64,000 bases of DNA, from contig CP136067.1 of the NCBI GenBank assembly GCA_032622095.1, forward strand, positions 53,239,899-53,303,898. Reading direction: 5' to 3'. This DNA is from Siphonodentalium dalli. Lineage: Eukaryota; Mollusca; Scaphopoda; Gadilida; Siphonodentaliidae. Positions 11,690 to 21,499 of the stretch are shown here, piece after piece. Numbering within the stretch: the stretch's first letter is position 1; each line of letters opens with the position of its first letter. The notes beneath the pieces are model-generated. The model was not told the origin of the DNA. It saw only the letters and a program-made list of their open reading frames with translations, and did no database searches. The position numbers and the translations under genes are program-made.

Positions 11690-13905
11690 ACACCCTCGCC
11701 CCTCCCAATCTTACCCAAGCGGACCCCCGCTGACGGAGCCAACGCGGACACATCCTAACCCAGGAGGCAACCCTCTGCCTGATAACCAGATTGATATTGA
11801 TCAACCGTTGGATGACAGGCAGCAGGCTGACTCGGGGTAGGCGTGCCCGGGATGGTTCCACCTTAAAGTACTGTCACTAAATGTATGTGGACTATCATCC
11901 ATGCTAAATGACCCAGAATTTCTGAGCTATATAACAACTTAGACATAATAATGTTCCAAGAAACAAAAACCGACAACATCGATAAAGCCTCGATTTCAAT
12001 ACCAAATTTCCACATCCTTGGCTTCACAAACAGATCAAAAACGACGATGAAACGCAGATCAGGCGGACTGTGTATAGCTATTAAAAACGCATACACGGAA
12101 CATTTCACCCTCATAAATGACGAATGTGAAACCATTCTCTGGTGCAAATACCAGAACGAGAAAGGACACTCTTACGCAATTGGAAATGTTTATGTACCTT
12201 GTGAAACATCAAAATACCATAATGAAAACATTTTCGATTATACACACATTTCAATACTGGACAACTATATTTCATTCGATAATGTCATTATAGTAGGCGA
12301 TTTTAATTCGAGAACCGGCAAACTGGATGATAGTACGCACGCAGAAAGACTAATCACAGAGCACTCAGTTAAATCAGCCCTTAACGCTGATACTACTGCA
12401 AAAACGTTAACGTCTGGGGCCAAATTCACCCAACTATGTAATTATATTGGTATACTTATTTTAAATAGCAGGAAAGACGACATTTATACAAACGCGAGAT
12501 ACACGACGACAAACAATAGTGTCATTGATTCCCTAGTATGCAGTCCAAAGGTCACCGACAGTATAGTAAATTTCCAGGTCAACCATAAAGCACCAGGTTA
12601 CGACTCGCTAGTAAATGAAATGATTAAAAGTAGCTGGGGAAAGATGGGATTTTTATACACAAAACTTTTTAATGAAATACTCGATTCAGGGGAGATCCCA
12701 GCAGACTGGGAGATTGGGATAAAAATAAATATGACCTACCTAACCCGGATAACTACAGAAAAATCACATTATTATGTACAATATCAAAATTATTCACGAG
12801 TATACTTACTACCCGATTGAACAACTTTCTGACTACCAACGCCATCCAAACAGAGGCACAGGCAGGCTTTCGCAAAGGATATTCAACGATAGATCATACC
12901 TTCTCTCTATACGCCCTGACCCAGATTATGAAGATGAAAAATAAAAACCTCTTTTGCACCTTTATAGACTTCTCAAAAGCATTCGATTGTGTATGGCGCG
13001 ACGGCCTATGGTCAAAACTCATACGCATTGGAATCACAGGAAAAATTCTGGATATTATTAAACGTCTATACACAAACCTTAAGATTGCCGTGTTAACCGA
13101 TGATTTCTCCGGATATTTCCCATGTTTAACAGGACTTAAACAGGGAGATGGGTTGTTCTCCGATACTTTTTGCGCTCGTTATACGTCTTAAAAGACTACA
13201 TTAAACGACACGAATGTAACGGTCTGATATTTGGCAACGAAAATGACAATGACGCGGAAATATTTCTGAAGCTATTCCTACTGATATACGCTGACGACAC
13301 GGTCCTGTTCTCAAATTCATCAGAAGGTTTACAAAACGCGCTTGATAATTTAGCTAATTATTGTGACACATGGAAGCTAGATATAAACATACTGAAGACA
13401 AACGCCATGATATTCGGAAGAAAACCAAAAGCGAAAGAACCAATCACTTTTAAAATTAATCGCAACGAGATAGAAATTGTTGATAACTTCCGGTATTTGG
13501 GCACCTGGTTCACGAAACAGGGCACTTTCGGTAAGGACAGAAACATGCGATGCAAAGACGCAAAGAAAGCAATGTATGCCCTCCTGAATTTGCCAACTGC
13601 ATTCGTTTGTGGGGAAACAGGGATCCTACCAATAAATATAATGATTAAAATCAGTTTTATCTCATACTTGGGAAAAATAATGAATATGACATGTCAACGG
13701 ATAATACTAAAAACCCGAAACGAAACACAGAAGAGAAATACATGACTCGAATACGTACAGAAAACTCTGAATGGACTAGGAATATCGAATATCTGGATTT
13801 ACCAGTCAGTACCGAAAATAAATACGAACAACTGATTAATCAAGAACAGAATCAAGGATGCTTACATCAAATAATGGCGAGGAAGCATTCTATCATCGAA
13901 TAAGG
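11690..13905 (+). pseudogene. Endonuclease plus reverse transcriptase of LINE-2, broken
   Basis: The endonuclease starts near 11870 with SLNVCGL, then FQETK at about 11955, GDFNSR at about 12298 and SVIDSLVCSP near 12520, the usual APE-type landmarks. It then jumps straight into the start of the reverse transcriptase (HKAPGYDSLVNEMI near 12585), so the linker and SDH-type end of the endonuclease are deleted. A frameshift near 12720 moves the frame. Motif A (FIDFSKAFD) is near 12960, and a further shift is needed near 13170. YADD lies at 13287-13298. A second deletion removes the thumb between ALLNLPTA and CGETGILPI near 13600. A stop and a shift near 11940 also interrupt the start of the endonuclease. 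Confidence 0.88.
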
Positions 13906-13925
13906 GGACATTTTAAAATATCATT

Positions 13926-14375
13926 AAATGTACTCAATCCGAACAGAGGGTCCCCATCTCAACAGATTCCAACAACAACAATCCGATCAGAGGGTCTTAT
14001 ATTACTATTTCTTTGGCTTTGGGGGGGTAATAAATATTTGATTCGAGTCGAGGAACCCATCAAACAAAGCTCAGAGTTATTAGATATTGATTTTTGAAAT
14101 TTGTTAGTTTCTCGAGATGAGTACTAATAATTGCCGTCAGTTTCGTAACCTGCGCGAGATGTGTACACCAAAACACAATTCAAACAGACAAGGTTGGATA
14201 ACTCTAAAATCAAGAGGTAATAATAACGCAATTTTGACTGAGTTCTGGGCCAGAAAGTATTCCCGATAATGAAAAATAATAGATTTCTAAAATCGATATC
14301 TAACAAATCTGAGCTTTGATGGGTGACTTCCTCGACTCGAATCAAATATTTTTGACCCCCAAAGCCATTAGAATA
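13926..14375 (+). repeat. Repeat R1, copy a, inserted in LINE-2, with inner inverted repeat
   Basis: It starts with TGTACTCAATCCGA and ends near ACCCCCAAAGCCATT, the same ends as R1 copies at 33217-33530 and 55853-56680. This copy also contains an inverted duplication: about 14005-14125 (GGCTTTGGGG through CTCGAGATGA) is the reverse complement of about 14240-14370. The LINE-2 protein frame stops before it and resumes after it. Confidence 0.75.
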
Positions 14376-14465
14376 GTAATTGAGATGAGTTTTATCGGAT
14401 TTAGTACCTTTAAACTGGATTTTTAAAAGGAGACCTACTTCTCACTGAGAAACCAAAGTGTAGTA

Positions 14466-14764
14466 TTGCGGCTCGCCAAATTCAGAACTAAAAACCACCG
14501 CCTCCCCATAGAAACCGGATCATGGACAAACGGAAGCAGATCAGATAGAAACTGCACGTTATGCAAAAGGGAACTGGGTGACGAATACCACGTAATACTT
14601 AATTGCCCCACATTGAGTGAACCAAGAACAAAATATTTAAAAAGCTATTATTATACTTGGCCGAACATCTGCAAACTGAACGCCCTTTTCACATCAAATA
14701 ATAAAAGAACAATAACGAATCTGGCGAAATTTACATCCGAAGTCCAGCTGATAATGGAACCTCC

Positions 14765-14770
<6 letters not shown>
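14466..14770 (+). pseudogene. C-terminal knuckle of LINE-2
   Basis: Resumption of the LINE-2 protein after repeat R1a. Landmarks are KNHRLPIETGSW and then a C-x2-C-x8-H-x4-C knuckle (CTLCKRELGDEYH..LNC) near 14550-14605, followed by the family's closing FTSEV-type segment. The frame then runs into the TA/TG simple repeat. Confidence 0.8.
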
Positions 14771-14807
<37 letters not shown>

Positions 14808-14810
14808 ATA
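14765..14810. repeat. (TA)n(TG)n microsatellite
   Basis: About 12 TA dinucleotides followed by about 9 TG dinucleotides, in the 3' region of LINE-2. Confidence 0.97.
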
Positions 14811-15069
14811 CAGTGTCGAGTATATATGACCTGGAACTTTATTTATTTACATTGCTATATACTCGTACTTGTAGATACATACTACCCCCCCCCCCCGCGC
14901 ACACACAAACACGCTCACATGTTAAGAAAATTGTCCACTCTATATATGACACTCCAAAAACATGATTCTCGGCAATCAACTTGCCTATGTATATATCCCA
15001 TATAGCGCTGATGCACCCACCGCATACTATCCTAAATCTGAAGACCTTTGATTAAATTCTGATTCTGAC

Positions 15070-15140
15070 CAACTTTGGTTCATATGAAACAGTCCAAACT
15101 AGAGTTATCGATCGGAAACCAATTATGTTAACGTGCGGAC
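15070..15140 (+). repeat. Array S4, remainder of the interrupted unit
   Basis: CAACTTTGGTTCATATGAAA and TAGAGTTATCGATCGGAAACC continue the S4 unit that breaks at 11679. This gives the right insertion border of LINE-2. Confidence 0.75.
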
Positions 15141-15338
15141 GGATAGACTGATTATATAAAACGACTTTTTCTTCTTCAAAGACTATAAAAACACTTTACC
15201 TTAGGACAATCGTAGAAAATATGGATAATAGTTTCGTCTTTTGTCTGACACCTTTTACATGATCTATCTGTTACTATGCGATTGTTTTCGGTAGTTGATT
15301 CCTTCCAATCATCCTAGTTATAGGATACGGTATATTAA

Positions 15339-15939
15339 TAAGTTGCCACACCTTGGGCATCGAACGCGGACGCTACTTCGATCTCGACGAAGAGGACCGA
15401 ATTTGCGAAACATGCAACGAAATCGACAACGAAGAACACTTTCTTATTTACTGTACTACATTGTCAGACGAGCGCGCCCTATTTTACGAGAACTTATCTC
15501 CCAATCTGTTAAACATCCCCAACGAGAAGCTATTTAAACAAATAATGACCAGCCGCGACTTAAAAACTATGCGGGCTCTGGCACACTTCGTCTACTGTGG
15601 ATTTAAAAAGAAAGGGGTTTGGCAACCGAGTAACGAACTCCTAAATCGAGTACAACTAAAAAGAATTAACAAAGATTCTTCGAATTGAGACCATGCCAGT
15701 GTTGCCAGTTTCAAATCTGAATGGTATATTTGCCAACCATCTTCATATAGTATCACAACTTATGGGAGGCATATACCGGTATAACATATGTATATTGCCA
15801 TCTCTCATCGTATACCACCATATATCATTGTTATTACTTAACCTTGTCTTTTGTAATCCGTCCATTTTGTCTTGTTATTCTGTGTTCATGTACATTTGAC
15901 CATATATGGTGTACCGTACAAATAAACATGATTGATTGA
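15339..15939 (+). mobile_element. LINE-3, 5'-truncated, with target-site duplication and ATTG tail
   Basis: A LINE 3' end inserted in LINE-4. The word TATATTAA lies on both sides (15331-15338 and 15940-15947) and is the likely target-site duplication. The 3' end has AATAAA at about 15921 and the tail ATTGATTGA. Confidence 0.75.
15345..15688 (+). pseudogene. Reverse transcriptase C-terminal knuckle of LINE-3
   Basis: The reading frame begins in GIERGRYFD, the counterpart of the LPIETGRW block in the other copies. It continues through a C-x2-C-x8-H-x4-C knuckle (CETCNEIDNEEHF..YC) and ends in a basic tail at a stop codon near 15687. Everything upstream of this block was lost by 5' truncation, so no catalytic domain remains. 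The frame itself is intact to its stop, suggesting a fairly recent insertion. Confidence 0.8.
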
Positions 15940-16197
15940 TATATTAACCAGTGAAAATTTAGTATCTGGTAGTAGTTTGCAAGGGTTCGACAATATTTGC
16001 TTCCATTGAAAGTCCATGTTTAAATCGTTCCATTTACGAATAAATGACGCGGGGTGTTTATATTTTCCATGATCAATTTGCCATAGAAGTATGTTCCTTG
16101 ATCCCAATGTTGTCAAATCAGTAATAAAATATTGTTTGGAATTATCAGGCCTTAGATTGTTTCTTAATGGCAAAAAAAAAATATGGGCGACTCCCAT

Positions 16198-16230
16198 ATA
16201 TAAGAGAATGCATTGGCACAGGGTTTCCCA
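16198..16230 (+). repeat. Orphan arm of the twin-hairpin MITE
   Basis: ATATATAAGAGAATGCATTG followed by GCACAGG is one outer arm of the MITE hairpins at 43, 54 and 56 kb. Neither the opposite arm nor the TIRs are present. Confidence 0.65.
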
Positions 16231-16677
16231 AAATTTCAGGAAGCTCCAATCATGAAAAAGTTATGTCCTATAGTAGTGTAAGAAAGTACGTCGATACACA
16301 TAAATTCGATCTCAGTGATTCAACTGAATGAAATTGGTCACCATCTACATGTATATGCAAAGTTCGTGAATAAAGTGGTTCCCTTCTCTCTCCATTCGTT
16401 CACGATTATCGTGTCTTCAGCATTGATAGTTAAATGGTTATAGTTCCATATATTATAGTTTGAGTCATAATGTCTATAGACTCTTGTTTCGTAATTTCGA
16501 GAAACTTCCGCCATGCTGTTTAAACGGCTATTAGTTGATATTCCATAATTAGAAATGTACTTGCAGTCGTACATTTATAATTATGAGCGAATATAGTTAA
16601 TAACTCACATCAAGACGCACGCCACCCTTCTTAATTCTGAAGACACTCGTTGAGATGATTTATCTAATATTAAGATT
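16231..16677. other. Non-coding, nothing recognised
   Basis: AT-rich sequence without repeats shared with the rest of the window and without a supportable exon. Confidence 0.4.
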
Positions 16678-16679
16678 AA

Positions 16680-16815
16680 AGGTACTCAATCTAATTAGAC
16701 GGTCCCCATATCATCAAGATAAAACAATAACAACATGTCTTCAAGATACGCTTTAGTTATCAGAATCGATTTATTGCAACAAAATAATGCTAACCACTGT
16801 CAAATATGGTATACG
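16680..16815 (+). repeat. Repeat R1, copy b (5' part only)
   Basis: Begins GGTACTCAATCTAATT and continues through GGTCCCCATATCATCA and TTATCAGAATCGAT, matching copies c and e. The 3' part is missing. Confidence 0.75.
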
Positions 16816-16903
16816 ACCGTATAGTTGATCGCTTGTAGTATTGTAAATTATTTCATACAAATCTCCATGATTTACTCAAACTACGTTCTATTATATGTTA
16901 TTT

Positions 16904-17015
16904 ATTGGTTGTTTCCATATTGGCCGAGGTCTGTCGTATTGGCCTGAGGCCACAGGCCGAAGACTAATACGACAGACTGAGGCCTCATAACTCGGTCAAT
17001 GTGGAAACAACCAAT
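16904..17015. repeat. Hairpin, about 112 bp imperfect palindrome
   Basis: The left arm starts ATTGGTTGTTTCCA and the right arm ends TGGAAACAACCAAT. The centre is GAGGCCACAGGCCGA. Arms pair over about 50 bp with several mismatches. Confidence 0.85.
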
Positions 17016-17182
17016 TAATATAAGTATTTTATTAATTAGCAACAATGGCAATAATTGTTTCACAGGATGAATATATTAACGAATTACACCACGAAATGTT
17101 TTCTCACCTGAGACCGAAAAAGCGCAGTATTTCTTTGACTATTCAGTCGAATTGTGACCATAAACTTTCAGTCGTATTACAA

Positions 17183-17329
17183 AAGAAATAAATACACGGT
17201 GTATCGGTGTGTATGGTCAAGTTGTACCACAAAAAACTGATTGTAGGACTCCGCTACGCGTCGTCCTACAATCAGTTTTTTGTGGTACAACTTGACCATA
17301 CACACCTCTACACCGTGTATTTATTTCTT
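17183..17329. repeat. Hairpin, about 147 bp near-perfect palindrome
   Basis: The left arm starts AAGAAATAAATACACGGTG and the right arm ends with its reverse complement. The inner arm is TTGTAGGAC and the loop is around CGCTACGCG. Such a structure extrudes easily and can break or mis-assemble in cloning. Confidence 0.92.
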
Positions 17330-17623
17330 AAATAGATATACCATTGGCATTGTGTGTTTTATTAAATTAACAATTATTCCAGCAATTTTTATTCTTGTGA
17401 ACTTTTTGAAGAACTTGCAACGATCTCACAGTGATGTCAGTTTAATTCACTGGGAATGATATTGATACGGATACATGTAGTTCATCCACGTACATGTATA
17501 TTTACTCACAAAAACAGTGACTGTCCGTAATTCATCCGAAATCAACTGCAATCTATCTTCCGTCGACCCAATATTCTTTGCCGATCGAGCTAATTACGTA
17601 TGACGTCATTTACGTTACCTTGA

Positions 17624-17706
17624 CTTATTGGCCGCGTTTTCTACTTATTGGCCGACTTTTTGTTACTTATTGGCCGCGTTTTCTACTTATTGGCCGACGT
17701 TTTGTT
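17624..17706 (+). repeat. ACTTATTGGCCG tandem repeat, about 42 bp dimer twice
   Basis: Four ACTTATTGGCCG words are followed alternately by CGTTTTCT and by AC(G)TTTTTGTT, so two 42 bp dimers. Confidence 0.85.
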
Positions 17707-17789
17707 ACTTTAAAATGATGCGGACAGCATTCTACTTATTGCGGCCGATAACCTATATAGCTAATTAATAAATAGAGTTATCACCCTTC

Positions 17790-18340
17790 CGGATTAGCGC
17801 ATATCTATATACTCGTTTATATATATACTCGTATATACACACGTATCCCCTATCTGATGTCCGATTAGTATATTAATCAATATATAATCTGGGCCAGATT
17901 AAAATTAGCTTCACTCCCGGTGGGTATATATTTCATGTCAGACAGAACTGTATCCGATCTACCATAAGAAAGGTCATAAAAAAAACTAGAAATAAAACCC
18001 CAAGGTTGCATATTATTGATGCGGTATGAAAACTGCGGTCAGAGTAAGAAATCTTCTCAGATACAACCACATTTTCGGCGCGAATCATCGCGTGGAGGTC
18101 ATGGAATTATATTCGGAAGAAATCGGAACCGCCCGAAAAACGACGATCGGCTGGCACGCACGGTTGACAGAACAGCCAAAACAATAGCCGGCATGTCGAT
18201 AACCGAAAGTAGATTCAACAAAACACAAACTAGATAATGTGATTATGTCTTGATTTTTGCATCGATATCTCATGTTTTCTAATTGAAATGTCGAGAATTA
18301 ATTGGCAACTAACAAAGTGTACACACGGTGTATATGTTAT
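17790..18340. other. Non-coding, nothing recognised
   Basis: AT-rich with a small ATATACTCGTATAT-type patch near 17808-17835. No supportable exon. Confidence 0.4.
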
Positions 18341-18341
18341 G

Positions 18342-18828
18342 TATGGAATCCTATTAGGGCCACTTGCTAATAGCGCTTTCGGCGCACTTTTTGTCGCTTT
18401 CGGCGCGCGCCGAAACATACCCTAATGGCGCACTTTTTGTCGCTTCCGGCGCGCGCCATTAGGGAGTGGACCTAATAGTATGCCTAATGGCGCTTTCGGC
18501 GCGCGCCGAAAGCGACAAAAAGTGCGCCATTAGTAACGCGCCGAAAGCGACAAAAAGTGCGCCGAAGGCGACAAATAGTGCGCCGTAACGGCGCATATTT
18601 TGTCGCTTTCGGCGCGTTACTAATGGCGTACATTTTGTCGCTTTCGGCGCGCGCCGAAAGCGCCGAAAGCGACAAAAAGTGCGCCGAAAGCGACAAATAG
18701 TGCGCCGTAACGGCGCATATTTTGTCGCTTTCGGCGCTTTCGGCGCGTTACTAATGGCGCACTTTTTGTCGCATCGCGCCGAAAGCGCCGAAAGCGCCAT
18801 TAGCAAGTGGCCCTAATAGGATTCCATA
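18342..18828. mobile_element. CpG-rich nested foldback element
   Basis: The ends are inverted copies of about 28 bp: TATGGAATCCTATTAGGGCC on the left and its complement on the right. They continue inward into GCGCTTTCGGCGC. The inside is made almost wholly of the words TTTTTGTCGCTTTCGGCG, CGCGCC and TAATGGCGC in both orientations, giving several nested hairpins. Composition is strikingly GC- and CpG-rich compared with its flanks. There is no coding capacity. It is probably a non-autonomous foldback transposon. Confidence 0.8.
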
Positions 18829-18829
18829 G

Positions 18830-19380
18830 TTATATATGGATTGTTTGCAAATTTAGGCGTGAATGGGTATTCACAGCATGCAAAAGACGATTGGCACACC
18901 TCCGAACCGATCAGCTGATCCAGGTCGTCATGCTTCTCATCGATTGAAAATAAACAAATCGGGGAATTCCTGCCCTTCTTATCAAACGTCAACACATTTG
19001 GTCGAATTTAAGATGAAGTTATCTGCAATGGCATTATTGACTTCTGTAAATGGAAATTATTAGCAATATTTCAAACGCAGAGAGTGCATGAACCACCGAT
19101 CGATCTATAAATTATAATAGCCCAATCGGGCTGAACTAGATCGATTGGTCTTCCTGTCATAGTGGTTGCTGCTGTAAGAGAGGGAACTCTAAATTTCTTA
19201 AATATTAACAAAAATTGTTTGTTTTCAGATTTGTACAAGTTTATAATGAATATTACTATGAAAAAATATACCATTGTCTTTCATTAGTTTCAAAATAAAT
19301 GAGAATTTTTTTTAATTGGTAGAAACAGCTGGTTGAAAGAACAATTTAGAGTACTCCCCTTATCCCAGATTCACTTTATA
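18830..19380. other. Non-coding, nothing recognised
   Basis: AT-rich spacer between two palindrome-built elements; no shared repeats or exons noted. Confidence 0.4.
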
Positions 19381-19381
19381 G

Positions 19382-21494
19382 TAGCTAATTACACTTAAGC
19401 ATAAATTATTTATGCTTAAGCATAATTAACTTACGATAAGCGTAATACATTTGAATTGCGCTTAAGTGTAATTGGGTTCATCAGCTATCTCACCTCTATG
19501 GGAGGAAGCCAAATTAACATTTAATAAATAATTGAGCTAAAGCCCCCCCCCCAATCAAGGAATCTCTAATTACACTTAAGTGCAATAAGAATATTTCTTA
19601 TCGCGCTTAAGTGCAATAAGAAGATTCCTTATTGCGCTTAGAGATTCCTTATTGCGCTTAAGTGCAATACGATATTCCTTTTTGTGCTTAAGTGCAATAA
19701 GATATTCCTTATTGTGCTAAGCGCAATTAGATATTTCCTTATTAAACTTAATCGAAATTATATCTTCCCTTATTATATCGCTTAAGCTCAATTATACCGC
19801 TTAAGCTCTATTATTTATTAAATGTTAATTTGGCTCCCCATATACCTCATGTATATTGGTATAACCTGATGTAGGTTACTGGCATTAGTAATGCGGTTGC
19901 ATCCATTTCAGCTTGAGGGGAGTCAATGAGAGTGTATATGAATTACATTTAAGCGTACTTCATTTACGCTTAAGCGCGGAACTCATTTACACTTAAGCAT
20001 AATTAATATGAATAATGCTTAAGCAAATACCTAACTCCAACTGATTTCCTCTGTCTGAATAATTGAGTCCATCTCATAGTATATGGGGGAGTCTAAACCG
20101 ATGTTTGATTGATGTCTTATTGCCAGAGTAAATTTGAGTTTAGAGGAAATCGCATGGGAGACAGCCTTTTCAAATATATTATTTATTAGTGTAAATCAAT
20201 TGCGCTCAAGCGCAAAAAATATGTGTCTAATAATATATTTGCGCTTTAGCATAAAATTGCCATAAATGTGATCTATTATATGGGAGGCCCTTTTCACATT
20301 TATTATTTATTTACGCTTAAGCGCAAATAACCTCTATCATTTGCAATTAAGCAAATAGATCATATTAGCGCTTAAGCGCAAATCATTTGCACTTAAGCGC
20401 AAATAAAAATCAATATTAATTGATCCCCCCTGAATTAATTTTACATGGCACAGGCCTAAACACATCACTAAAGTTGATATAGCCCCACCATATGAGGGAA
20501 ACAATCCCCCAGAAACCCCAAGATCTGTTTTATGACCATGGAAATGATATAGATCTGTGTAGGATATGTCTCTTTTATAAAATATACTATATCTCTGGGA
20601 TGGCGACACAAATTCTTGGGGACAGGGATGCTGATATTATGAAAATAGGGGTTTTTCCCCAACTTCAAGTCAATGAGTACACCATATGAGGGAAGCAAAC
20701 CCCAGTAACCCCTAATTCCCTATTTATGGCCATGGAAATGGTATATATCTGTGCAGGAGATAATAAAATATACATGAGCTCTGGGAGTGAGGCACCAAAT
20801 CTCGGGACACCAGGGACAGAGATGCTGATATGCATATGGAAATATGTTTTTCTTCAACTTCGAGTCTGTATGGGGCTATTACTATGGGCCCATGCTAATA
20901 TAATATGAGATGGACTCAATCATTCACATCAGAGGGATGTAATGGAGTGTTAGGTATTTGCGCTTAAGCGCAAATCAATTGATAGACACATATTTGTGCT
21001 TAAGCGCAAATGATTTACATTTAAGCACAAATATTTGCGCTTAAGCGCAAATAAATAATAAATGTGAAACGGGCCTCCCATACTATTTCCGCTAAAGCGC
21101 ATATGATTTGTATTTAAGTATAAATGATTTGCTCTTAAGTGCAAATGATTTACACTTAAGCGTAAATGATTTGCGATTAAGCAGAATCAGAATAAATGTG
21201 AAAACGGCTTCTCGTATAATCGCTTAAGCATAATTCATTTATGATTAAGTGTAATTAATCTATCAATGAAAATAAATGACCAGTGAGCTTAAGCGTAAAT
21301 CAATTACGCTTAAGCACACTTTAATCAATTACGCTTAAGCACACTAGTCATAATTCTATTACTCATAGGAGTAATGCTTTATCTACATCATACAGTTAAG
21401 CGTAAGTGAAGTACGCTTTATATGTGTGCATTACACCTGAGTGTAATACATTACGCTTAATTGTAATTCACTTACGCTAAAGTGCAATTAGCTA
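19382..21494. repeat. CTTAAG palindrome island with inverted ends
   Basis: By hand count about 24 exact CTTAAG hexamers and some 15-18 variants lie in 2.1 kb, nearly all as centres of 14-22 bp palindromes such as TTTGCGCTTAAGCGCAAAT and TTACGCTTAAGCACA. Chance would give about one. The outermost words TAGCTAATTACACTTAAGC (19382-19400) and its near-complement (21476-21494) form inverted ends, 17 of 19 matching. Longer inverted blocks are nested inside: 20020-20090 with 20895-20960, 20278-20330 with 21030-21080, and 19509-19531 with 19815-19838. No protein is encoded. Confidence 0.85.
20485..20885 (+). repeat. Tandem duplication (about 195 bp) inside the CTTAAG island
   Basis: Two copies share ACCATATGAGGGAA, CATGGAAATG.TATA, GGGACA..GATGCTGATAT and CAACTTC.AGTC. 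This is the only part of the island without the palindromic words. Confidence 0.75.
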
Positions 21495-21499
21495 ATACA

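Larger units (their letters stand above)
11680..15069 (+). mobile_element. Non-LTR retrotransposon LINE-2, near full length, inserted into array S4
   Basis: The insertion limits come from the split S4 unit: array sequence stops at about 11679 and continues at about 15070. Inside lie, in order, a Pro-rich leader, an apurinic endonuclease domain, a reverse transcriptase, a C-terminal Cys/His knuckle and a 3' region with TA/TG simple sequence. Repeat R1a (13926-14375) is inserted in the coding part. Several stops, frameshifts and internal deletions show the copy is inactive. It belongs to the same broad family as LINE-1 but to a different subfamily, having FVCGETGILPI where LINE-1 has MVYGETGRYPI. 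Confidence 0.85.
15150..16197 (-). mobile_element. LINE-4 fragment (L1/Tx1-like C-terminal region), split by LINE-3
   Basis: On the minus strand the right part (16197 to about 15948) carries WKQILSNP and LLPDTKFSLVN, the WK..P.K...D.K pattern seen before the C-terminal knuckle of many LINE polymerases. The left part (about 15338-15170) carries a C-x2-C-x7-H-x4-C knuckle (CKRCQTKDETIIHIFYDC). The two parts are separated by plus-strand LINE-3 and join once it is removed. Stops are present. The clade assignment is inference. Confidence 0.55.
16904..17782. mobile_element. Candidate non-autonomous relative of the tyrosine-recombinase element
   Basis: A 112 bp palindrome at the left edge is followed by TAATATAAGTATTTTATTAA. 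The right edge carries the inverted, similar AATTAATAAATAGAGTTATC. The layout (outside hairpin, then an inverted AT-rich terminal word) is that of the recombinase element at 37427-39640, and the terminal words resemble each other. There is no coding sequence; the interior holds a 147 bp palindrome and short tandem repeats. Assignment to the same family is inference. Confidence 0.4.

Noticed and set aside
18459-18806. Arg/Lys/Ala-rich minus-strand frames in the CpG-rich foldback
   Set aside because: The repeated words lack stops by composition; the same peptide words recur with each hairpin.
19382-21494. CRISPR-like regularly spaced repeats
   Set aside because: Spacing is irregular, spacers are not unique sequences of constant size, the repeats are short palindromes, and the genome is eukaryotic.
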